Source: an uncultured Roseburia sp.
GTDB taxonomy: Bacteria; Bacillota; Clostridia; Lachnospirales; Lachnospiraceae
Direction: 5' to 3'
Assembly: GCA_947649645.1 (NCBI GenBank)
Contig: CANSSP010000002.1
Location: 1 to 64,000, forward strand
Length of the DNA: 64,000 nt
In this document: piece by piece, positions 52,742 to 60,528 of the stretch
Layout: each line of letters begins with the position of its first letter
Numbering within the stretch: position 1 is the stretch's first letter
Translations under genes and position numbers: made by a program
Notes under the pieces: model-generated
Told to the model about the DNA's origin: nothing
Databases searched by the model: none
What the model saw: only the letters and a program-made list of their open reading frames with translations

Positions 52742-53944
52742 CTACGCGACACGGATCATCTGCAAAACGTTTCCAAGCTCCCGCGCCTTCTTTTCGTATT
52801 CCGCCTCACACATTACCTCTGTGATAAAACCGCACTCTTCTTTAAAACCTTCCACAGACACAAAGGACACATTCCCAAATACTTTTCTGATCGTTTCTTT
52901 TTCTACCGTCGTGCGCACAAAATAGCGGTTCTCAATCTGGCCAAAATCAACCAGCCTCTGCTTTTTCGTACTCCACTCCACCGCAATGTTGACGTCCAGA
53001 TGTCTCGCAATCTCAACAATATCCGCCGCAACCGCACTCGCCGTCGGAAGCTTTCCCGCTCCGCTCCCGTAAAACATAGCGTCGCCCAGTACGTTTCCAT
53101 GCACAAAAATGGCGTTAAACACATCGTTGACGTTATGCAGCGGATGCTTCGGCGGAAGAAGGAACGGCGCTACCATCGCGGCAAATCCATCCTTCGTCTT
53201 TCGGCTGGAAGCAAGAAGCTTTATTGACCTTCCCATCTTCGCGGCATAGCGGATATCGGCTGAGGTAATCGCAGTAATGCCCTCCGTGTGAATATCTTCA
53301 AAATCCACCTGCTGCCCACAGACCAGAGACGTCAGAATGGCAATCTTCCGGCAGGCGTCATACCCTTCAATATCCGCCGTCGGATCTTTTTCCGCATATC
53401 CCTTTGCCTGTGCGTCTTTCAGGACATCGTCAAACTCCAGCCCTTCCTCACACATCCGCGTCATCATATAATTGGTGGTTCCGTTCACAATTCCGGTAAT
53501 CTCCTCAATCTCGTCCGCCGTCAGACAGGAATTTAAAGACCGGATAATCGGAATGCCGCCGCCCACACTGGCCTCAAACATAAAGTTTACATTTTTTTCC
53601 TTCGCAAGCGCAATCAGCTCCGCACCGCGCGCCGCAACCAGCGCTTTATTGGATGTCGTCACATGCTTCCCCGCTTCGAGCATCGCCCTGACAAACGTAT
53701 AGGCCGGCTCCACCCCGCCCATCGTCTCTACAACAATACGGACCTCCGGATCGTTTACTATCATCCTGTAGTCGTGTACGATTTTATCCTGCACCGCTTC
53801 TCCTGGAAAGTCCCGCAGATCCAGAATATATTTTACCTCAATTTCCTCTCCGGAACGCCTGGCGATACTTTCCCGGTTGACCTGAAGCACCTCCGCAACT
53901 CCGGAACCGATCGTCCCATATCCCATTATCGCTATTTTAATCAT
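52742..53944 (-). CDS. hom: Homoserine dehydrogenase
   Basis: IAIMGYGTIGSGVAEVL, GIVNGTTNYMMTRM, C-terminal ACT. Confidence 0.95.
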   Translation of the reverse strand: MIKIAIMGYGTIGSGVAEVLQVNRESIARRSGEEIEVKYILDLRDFPGEAVQDKIVHDYRMIVNDPEVRIVVETMGGVEPAYTFVRAMLEAGKHVTTSNKALVAARGAELIALAKEKNVNFMFEASVGGGIPIIRSLNSCLTADEIEEITGIVNGTTNYMMTRMCEEGLEFDDVLKDAQAKGYAEKDPTADIEGYDACRKIAILTSLVCGQQVDFEDIHTEGITAITSADIRYAAKMGRSIKLLASSRKTKDGFAAMVAPFLLPPKHPLHNVNDVFNAIFVHGNVLGDAMFYGSGAGKLPTASAVAADIVEIARHLDVNIAVEWSTKKQRLVDFGQIENRYFVRTTVEKETIRKVFGNVSFVSVEGFKEECGFITEVMCEAEYEKKARELGNVLQMIRVA

Positions 53945-54011
53945 GATTCCTCCACATCTTTACCTGCATGCGCATATGCATCGCGCGCTGTACACATGTT
54001 TTTTGTGCGTT

Positions 54012-54467
54012 TCAGGAACGCCCCTGTTCCTGGCCAAGTATTTTGACATAATGGACGCCGGTCTGTTCCTCGATATGCGCAACCATCTCTGTCACATCGC
54101 CCGTCTCAGGCAGAACGTCCACACTCAGCGTCAGCGACGCAATCCCATTGCTCGGAATACTCTGATGTATCGTGAGAACATTTGCCTGGAACTCCGCGAC
54201 CTTCTTCAGCACAATCGACAACAGTCCCGGTTCGTCGTCCATCTGAATCACCATTGTGATCGTTTTGCCCTTCGCCGTCTCGTGAAAAGGAAAGATATCG
54301 TCTTTATACTTGTAAAAGGAACTTCTGCTGATTCCGACTTTCTCGGCCGCTTCCTGGACCGACGCGATTTTGCCGGAATCAATCAGACGCTTCGCTTCCA
54401 CCACTCTCAAAAGTACATCAGGCACCGCCCTCTCTTTCAGCACATAATACTGGCCTTTGTCCTTCAT
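54012..54467 (-). CDS. ACT domain protein (PheB/ThrR type)
   Basis: KYYVLKERAVPDVLLRVVEAKRLIDSGK-type N-terminal HTH and C-terminal ACT; next to hom. Confidence 0.85.
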   Translation of the reverse strand: MKDKGQYYVLKERAVPDVLLRVVEAKRLIDSGKIASVQEAAEKVGISRSSFYKYKDDIFPFHETAKGKTITMVIQMDDEPGLLSIVLKKVAEFQANVLTIHQSIPSNGIASLTLSVDVLPETGDVTEMVAHIEEQTGVHYVKILGQEQGRS

Positions 54468-54473
54468 CTCTGC

Positions 54474-55608
54474 CTAATCCTCTCCTATTGCACCTTTTGG
54501 ACACCCCAGTGAAAGCCACTTCAGATACCCGTTCATAAAAAGGTCAAGTCCTCCGTCCAGCACGCTGTCTGTATTTCCCGTCTCAACGCCCGTGCGGTGA
54601 TCCTTTACCATCGTATATGGCTGCATGACATAAGACCGTATCTGACTGCCCCAGCCGATCTCCGACACTTCACCGCGGATGCCGGCCGCTTTCTCCGCAT
54701 TCTCCTGCTGCTTTAAAAGATATAGCTTTGCCTTGAGCATCTGCATCGCCTTATCTTTATTCTGAAACTGAGACCGCTCATTCTGGCACTGTACCACGAT
54801 TCCCGTCGGAAGATGTGTGATGCGGATCGCGGACGACGTCTTATTAATATGCTGTCCGCCCGCACCGCTCGACCGGTATGTGTCTATCCGTATCTCATCC
54901 TCGTTGATCTCAATATCAAGGTCTTCCTCAAGCTCCGGCATGACATCACAGGAAACAAACGATGTCTGTCTTTTGCCTGCCGCATTAAACGGTGAGATAC
55001 GGACGAGACGATGCACCCCTTTTTCGGATTTCAGGTAGCCGTATGCATTTTCCCCGTTCACCTGGAACGTGACGGATTTAATGCCTGCTTCCTCGCCGTC
55101 CAGAGAATCCAGCACTTCCAGCTCAAATCCTTTGTCCAGCGCCCACCGCGAATACATACGGCAGAGCATCGCCGCCCAGTCGCAGGATTCCGTACCGCCC
55201 GCTCCCGCATGGAGGGAGACAATGGCATTATTTCTGTCATATTCGCCGGACAGCAGCGTCTTTGTGCGGATTCCTTCAAACCGGTTCGAAAATTCACACA
55301 AAAGTTCCTCAATCTCGGGGATCAATGACGCGTCATTCTCTTCATACCCCATCTCAATCAGCGTCTCTATGTCCTCAAACTGTGTCTTTAATGCGGCAAA
55401 AGTAGCCACATCATCCTTCATGCTCTTTAATTCTTTCATTTTCGTCTGGGACATGGCCGGATCATTCCAGAAATCCGGCGCCTCCATCTCCCGCTCTAAT
55501 TCCTGTATCCGCTGTTCTTTGCCGGCCAGGTCAAAGTGAATCCCTCACTTCCCGCAGCGGATCCCTGTAAGAGTTCAGGGTTACTTTAAATTGATCAAGC
55601 TCTACCAC
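54474..55608 (-). CDS. prfB: Peptide chain release factor 2 with programmed +1 frameshift
   Basis: Zero-frame GTG at 55608, 25 codons to CTT, TGA at 55533-55531, then +1 frame DLAGKEQRIQELEREMEAPDFWNDP...; GGQHINK motif. Confidence 0.95.
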
Positions 55609-55770
55609 AGTATCACCTCTTTCCTATATTTTAAAAAAGCTCTTCATTATTGTAATGGAAGCCGCTCATTTTCGCAATCTTTTTTCGTTCGGATTCCACC
55701 GCGGCAGAACTGGAATTTCTCCGGTACCTATGGTAGAATAAAAAAGATTTTTATCACAAGGAGGATTTTT

Positions 55771-56208
55771 ATGAAAAAAATAATCTGTCTTTTTACTACA
55801 CTCTCTGTCCTGCTTCTCACCGGATGCGGTTCCGGCACGGAAATGAAAGACGGCTTCTACACAGCCGAGATGTCTGACTATTCCCACGGCTGGAAGGAAT
55901 ACGTCTGCATCATGGTAAAAGACGATAACATCGTCTACACCGAGTTCAACGCCAAAGATCCCAGCGGTTATATCAAAGCCTGGGACAACGCCTACATGGA
56001 AAATATGAACGCCGAAATGAACACTTACCCAAATGCCTACACCAGGGCATACGCGGCACAATTGGTCGACACACAGGATCCGGCATCCGTTGAAACGGTA
56101 AGCGGCGCAACCCATTCGGGCGGCAACTTTTTAAAGCTCTCTGCCGCTGTTGTGGAACAGGCAAAAAAAGGAGATTCCTCTACCTTCATCGTGGAATCGG
56201 AGGAATAA
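55771..56208 (+). CDS. Lipoprotein with FMN-binding domain
   Basis: Lipobox LLTGC; VETVSGATHSGGNF flavinylation motif; AAGGAGG SD. Confidence 0.85.
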   Translation: MKKIICLFTTLSVLLLTGCGSGTEMKDGFYTAEMSDYSHGWKEYVCIMVKDDNIVYTEFNAKDPSGYIKAWDNAYMENMNAEMNTYPNAYTRAYAAQLVDTQDPASVETVSGATHSGGNFLKLSAAVVEQAKKGDSSTFIVESEE

Positions 56209-56791
56209 TGTCCGCACCGCCTTCCGCGCTATCTTCGCGGAAGGCCCTTTTAAGCATCATCAGTTCTTCCAGAAAAATGCAGTTCGGAATCCGGTTTTCC
56301 CTCACCGCCGCCACGCACTCTTCATAATCAGACCAGCATACCGCCGCGACCTCCTCTCTCTGCAGAACGAACCGTTCTGCTTCCCGGTCCAGCCACAGCG
56401 CATAAACATTGCTGACCTGACGGTCCACAAACGGCTTTCCGTGAAACTCTTCCCGAAACGTAAAGTTTCTCTGCCCGCAGAAAATCAGTTCCTCCGCTTC
56501 TGCCCTCACTCCAAGCTCTTCTTCCAGCTCACGCAGGGCAGACGGGACAAATCCGGCTCCGGCAGGAATATGGCCCGCACTTGAGATATCATAGCAGCCG
56601 GGGTAAGAGTCTTTTTTATCGCTCCGCTTCTGGAGAAGCACCTGCACAGCTCCCTCCCGCCGTCTGAGCAGCCATACATGAGATGTCCGGTGGCGGATCC
56701 CCCTGCTGTGGGCCGCCTCCCGCTCTATCGTCTCTCCTGTAGGCACACCGTTTTCATCTACAATATCAAGTATCTCCATCTTTCCCTCCAT
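56186..56791 (-). CDS. NUDIX hydrolase
   Basis: SAGHIPAGAGFVPSALRELEEELGV Nudix box. Confidence 0.9.
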   Translation of the reverse strand: MEGKMEILDIVDENGVPTGETIEREAAHSRGIRHRTSHVWLLRRREGAVQVLLQKRSDKKDSYPGCYDISSAGHIPAGAGFVPSALRELEEELGVRAEAEELIFCGQRNFTFREEFHGKPFVDRQVSNVYALWLDREAERFVLQREEVAAVCWSDYEECVAAVRENRIPNCIFLEELMMLKRAFREDSAEGGADIIPPIPR

Positions 56792-56799
56792 AATATATG

Positions 56800-58722
56800 C
56801 TATTCCTCAACGAAAATCATCAGATCCTCCTGATGCGCCTTACTCATCTTATGCCGCGCTTTCCGGTTCTCCACCGAATCAAATACAATGGAAAAATCAT
56901 AATCCTCCGGATATAATTCTTCCGCCCTCACTTTCAGTTTCAGCCGTTTCTGATTTACAATGCGTTTCTCTTTCTGGATCTGCACAAGAACATTTCCATC
57001 GCCGTCCTCAGACTTTACTACAATCCCGATTTTCTCCTCCGGAGATACGATGACACTGTCCCCCCTGCAGAACAAAGGCGCTGCTTTTCCTTTGGCTTTT
57101 TTCTGTTTTTTTATCCGCGGCGCCGGAAGCTTTTTCAGCTTTCTGTCTTCTTTCGGACACGTCTCCTTAAGCTCCAGCTCACCTGCAAGGCGTGGCGAAA
57201 CCGTCCCGTATGCCGCCAGAGCCGCATTTTTAAGCATTTCTTCCGGTACGCCGAGCCTTTTTGCAATATAGAGCGCGCAGCTCTCGCCCGCCTGTCCGGT
57301 TTCAAGACGATACAACGGTCTTAAACTGTCCCTGTCAAAGGCCATACGGGCGTTTTCAATCTCCGGACAACGGTCCGCATACTCTGCAACTTCCGGATAA
57401 TGCGTCGTCGCGAGAAACAGACAGCCAGACTTTCTGAGTTCCTCCAGAATCGCAATTGCAATCCCCATCCCTTCCGCCGGGTCTGTCCCGGACCCAGGTT
57501 CATCAAGAATGACAAAACTCTCCGCGTTGATGCTTCGAAGAATCGTGAGAACATTCCCGATATGTGCGGAAAAAGTAGACAGATTATCCGTCATGTCCTG
57601 CCCGTCTCCGATATCGCAGAGAACCTGGCTGTTCATAGTGACCACGGCGCTCTCGCAGGGAACATGAAGCCCCGCTCCGGCCATCTGACAAAAAAGAGCC
57701 GCCGTCCTGATCGCAACCGTTTTTCCCCCAGTGTTGGGTCCCGTGATCACGATCCCCCGCGTCCGGCCCCCAAGTTCGATATCGAGCGGCACGCAGGTTT
57801 CCCGGGGCAGCATCGGATGTCTGGCTCCCGTCAGGCGAAGCAGACGTTTTGTGTTTACCTCAGGCTCCACGGCGTCCATGTCCAGACTCAGTTTTCCCTT
57901 TGCGAACACAAAATCCATTTTCACCAGAATGCGGATATCTTCTTTTAACAGCGCCTCTTCCCCGGCAATCCGGTCGGAGAGCAGATATAAAATACGGCGC
58001 ACTTCGGAATCTTCCTCAATGCCAAGCAGTTCGATCTCTTCTCTGAGTCCCGCAGCCGCCTCCGGCTCTACAAAGAGCGTCGCCCCTGTAGAAGAAGCAT
58101 CCACAACATTCCCCCTTATCTTTGCCCTGCACTCTTTTCTGACCGGAAGACAGACACGGCCATTTCTGGTCACAACAAAGGCTTCTGTCAGATAAGCCTT
58201 ATTCGTCCTGAGAAGGCGCTCCACCCTGTCTTTTATTTCCTGTTGCTTTATCTCCAGCTCCTTACGGATTTCTTTTAAAAACCCGGAAGCATAGTCGTCC
58301 ACGCGGCCGCCGCGGACAGCGTTTGCGATCTCACTGGACAGCTCTTCCGGAATGCGGAGATTGTCACAGTAGAATGCCAGCCCGATCTGTTGCTCTTTTC
58401 CTTTTTCCAGGTAAGATTTCATGCGGTTTACGGCAGTTAAAAATCCACCGACCGCTTCAATCTCCTCCGCCGTAAGCATCTCTCCGCGCACCGCCGCGTC
58501 TATCTTCTCATCCATTGCTTCCATCAGAGGAATCGGCGGCGTGCCGATCTTTTCAAGACAGATACGCGCCTGCGTCGTCTCCCGCAGATTCCGCCGCAGC
58601 TCATCTTCTGCGAGATACGGGGTCAGCGTCGCCGCAAGGTGTTTTCCCGGAACGGTATTCGCACAGTCGGCGAGGCGTTTTCTGATTTCTTCAAAACCGG
58701 TCATTTCAAATGTATGATTCAT
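56800..58722 (-). CDS. MutS2-like ATPase lacking the C-terminal Smr domain
   Basis: GPNTGGKTVAIRT, VILDEPGSGTDPAEG, ATTHYPEVAEYA; protein ends without an Smr domain. Confidence 0.85.
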   Translation of the reverse strand: MNHTFEMTGFEEIRKRLADCANTVPGKHLAATLTPYLAEDELRRNLRETTQARICLEKIGTPPIPLMEAMDEKIDAAVRGEMLTAEEIEAVGGFLTAVNRMKSYLEKGKEQQIGLAFYCDNLRIPEELSSEIANAVRGGRVDDYASGFLKEIRKELEIKQQEIKDRVERLLRTNKAYLTEAFVVTRNGRVCLPVRKECRAKIRGNVVDASSTGATLFVEPEAAAGLREEIELLGIEEDSEVRRILYLLSDRIAGEEALLKEDIRILVKMDFVFAKGKLSLDMDAVEPEVNTKRLLRLTGARHPMLPRETCVPLDIELGGRTRGIVITGPNTGGKTVAIRTAALFCQMAGAGLHVPCESAVVTMNSQVLCDIGDGQDMTDNLSTFSAHIGNVLTILRSINAESFVILDEPGSGTDPAEGMGIAIAILEELRKSGCLFLATTHYPEVAEYADRCPEIENARMAFDRDSLRPLYRLETGQAGESCALYIAKRLGVPEEMLKNAALAAYGTVSPRLAGELELKETCPKEDRKLKKLPAPRIKKQKKAKGKAAPLFCRGDSVIVSPEEKIGIVVKSEDGDGNVLVQIQKEKRIVNQKRLKLKVRAEELYPEDYDFSIVFDSVENRKARHKMSKAHQEDLMIFVEE

Positions 58723-58842
58723 TGTATCTTTCCTTTCTGCACTCTTCGTTTTAAAGCTTCCAGCCTTCTGCGGCAGCAGACCGCACTGCGGGAGGAAAAG
58801 ACAGGCTGTTGGTCAGCCGCCCGGCTCATTGCACTTCGAAAT

Positions 58843-58876
58843 CGAAAAACCCGCGGACACTTTCTCCACGGGTTTC
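58843..58876 (-). terminator. Intrinsic terminator of the ncRNA
   Basis: 10-bp stem 58848-58857/58865-58874 with T-run. Confidence 0.85.
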
Positions 58877-59058
58877 CTGATCTGCGTTCTGCCGGATTCT
58901 CTCTGACTGAGGTATCCCGCCTCTCGTACACCTTCCATGGGCAATGGGCACAAAAATAACAGGCGCGATCTGCCGCACCGGATATCTCATCCCATCTTCT
59001 ATTATTTCCTCCCACAGTCCGATACAATTAACATACGTTTACGCTTCCTTATTTTATT
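58843..59058 (-). ncRNA. Unidentified structured RNA gene, ~215 nt
   Basis: Consensus promoter at 59065-59093, no convincing CDS, multiple nested hairpins, intrinsic terminator AACCCGTGGA-GAAAGTG-TCCGCGGGTTTTT at its end. Confidence 0.7.
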
Positions 59059-59064
59059 TTCTTT

Positions 59065-59093
59065 ATTTTATCCACACTGTCCGCACTTGTCAA
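59065..59093 (-). promoter_or_regulatory. SigA-type promoter of the ncRNA
   Basis: TTGACA-N17-TAAAAT on the minus strand. Confidence 0.88.
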
Positions 59094-59094
59094 G

Positions 59095-59136
59095 AAAAAA
59101 CGATCGCCCTGCAGAAATATGCAAAAAACGATCGCC
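59095..59136. repeat. Two 14-bp direct repeats AAAAAACGATCGCC, 28 bp apart
   Basis: Exact copies at 59095-59108 and 59123-59136. Confidence 0.85.
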
Positions 59137-59154
59137 GGATACAGCTTAAAATCT

Positions 59155-59925
59155 TTACGGCTGTACACCCATTGCACGCAGAAAATCCAGACTTTCCGCC
59201 ATGCAAAGGAAGGCATCCTTCTCCCATCGTTCCTGCTCTGCAAAAATCCACTTTACCCCGGTTTCTTCACAGGCCCGGATGACAGGCTTCCAGTCGATCA
59301 GCCCTTGTCCCACCGGAACCAGATATTCCTCGCCGTCGGCGTTCAGGCAGTAGTCTTTGAAATGAACAAATTCTATTCTCCCCCGATACCGGTGCAGCCA
59401 TGCCTCCGGATCCTGTCCCGCTCTGATTACGTGATACAGATCCAGACCCAGTTGAAAGGAATCCGGCGTGTTTTCCATCAGAATCTCCACGGCACTTCTG
59501 CCGCCAAAGCTGCAAAATTCCCGGACCCGCGGATGAAAAGATACCACTCTGCCAACAGCCTCCATCTGAGAAGCAAAATCGGTAAGTTCTCTGGCAAAAT
59601 CAAGACAGCCTTCCTCCGTAAGAAACGCTTCCGGGATTCCACTGACACAGATATTTCTGCTGCCGCAAAGTTCATGGATCCGCAGAGTGGCAGAAAGCTG
59701 CTCCCGCACTTTCTGGTAATAGTCCTGCGTAGAAACGCTTATAAGCCCTGTGCGCCGAAGCGCGGCGGCCACCCTCTCCGGCGGTATGTCCGGATTGATC
59801 CACTGTATCTGGATGACGCGATAACCAATGCTTTTTAGTTTTTCAAAAGTTTCCTCCATCTGCTCTGGCGTCTGCAGATAAGCCTGCAGACTGGAAATCT
59901 GTGCTCCTGCTGTAATCATAAACAA
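59155..59925 (-). CDS. Sugar phosphate isomerase/epimerase (xylose isomerase-like TIM barrel)
   Basis: GYRVIQIQWINPDIPPERVAAALR...SFQLGLDLYHVIRAG...IEFVHFKDY. Confidence 0.87.
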   Translation of the reverse strand: MFMITAGAQISSLQAYLQTPEQMEETFEKLKSIGYRVIQIQWINPDIPPERVAAALRRTGLISVSTQDYYQKVREQLSATLRIHELCGSRNICVSGIPEAFLTEEGCLDFARELTDFASQMEAVGRVVSFHPRVREFCSFGGRSAVEILMENTPDSFQLGLDLYHVIRAGQDPEAWLHRYRGRIEFVHFKDYCLNADGEEYLVPVGQGLIDWKPVIRACEETGVKWIFAEQERWEKDAFLCMAESLDFLRAMGVQP

Positions 59926-60092
59926 TTCCTCCTCACCTGATCGTACCGTATCCCTGCTGATCGCGGAATATGGATAGCTTTTCCCCTGTCTGCGTATACT
60001 TACTGAGAAGCACGATTGCAGCGTTTTGTGTCTGCGCGCTGCCTGTCACAAAACCGCTTACAAATGAAACGCAGCGCAGAAACGAGGTTTTT

Positions 60093-60248
60093 ATGGCATC
60101 TTATGTATCTCCCGAAATCAGGGAAAAATTTGAAACACTGTCCACCGATTTAAAAAACTGCATTCTGGACCGGAATGTCCGACTCAACAATATACATGAC
60201 CTGATCCGCGTCCTTGAAGAAATCGTGGAAGAAGGAGAAGCCGGTTAA
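60093..60248 (+). CDS. 51-aa small protein of unknown function
   Basis: ATG at 60093 after CGAGG; MASYVSPEIREKFETLSTDLKNCILDRNVRLNNIHDLIRVLEEIVEEGEAG. Confidence 0.7.
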   Translation: MASYVSPEIREKFETLSTDLKNCILDRNVRLNNIHDLIRVLEEIVEEGEAG

Positions 60249-60261
60249 CCGGCTTCTCCTT
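60232..60261. terminator. 30-bp perfect palindrome overlapping the small-protein stop codon
   Basis: AAGGAGAAGCCGGTTAACCGGCTTCTCCTT. Confidence 0.8.
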
Positions 60262-60318
60262 TCTAAATGTCTGCCGGACCGGTCACATCCATACCCGGTC
60301 CGCCGGAAGAAGGCGCAT

Positions 60319-60528
60319 CTAACAGATTTCTTTCACTTCATACCCTGCTTCCGTGACACTCTCCCTGAGCAGATCGTCTGTCACACTCTCGTCTGCAGTC
60401 ACGACTGCATTTTTCTCCTCCAGGCTGACTGTGACTGCCGTCACACCGCTCAGACTGCTCAACGCTTTTTCCACTCTCGCTGTGCAGTGTCCACAGGCCA
60501 TTCCCTCGATACGGATTGTTTTTGTCAT
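60319..60528 (-). CDS. Candidate internally initiated CopZ-like chaperone (69 aa), in frame within copA
   Basis: AAAGGAAG-AAAAAAAC-ATG: internal SD and start codon directly before the complete HMA domain. Confidence 0.4.
   Translation of the reverse strand: MTKTIRIEGMACGHCTARVEKALSSLSGVTAVTVSLEEKNAVVTADESVTDDLLRESVTEAGYEVKEIC

Noticed and set aside
58740-59030. 102-aa ORF MYRTVGGNNRRWDEISGA... (58719-59027, minus)
   Set aside because: Spans the strong terminator and reads through the hairpins; no SD and Arg/Cys-rich composition, so an RNA gene fits better.
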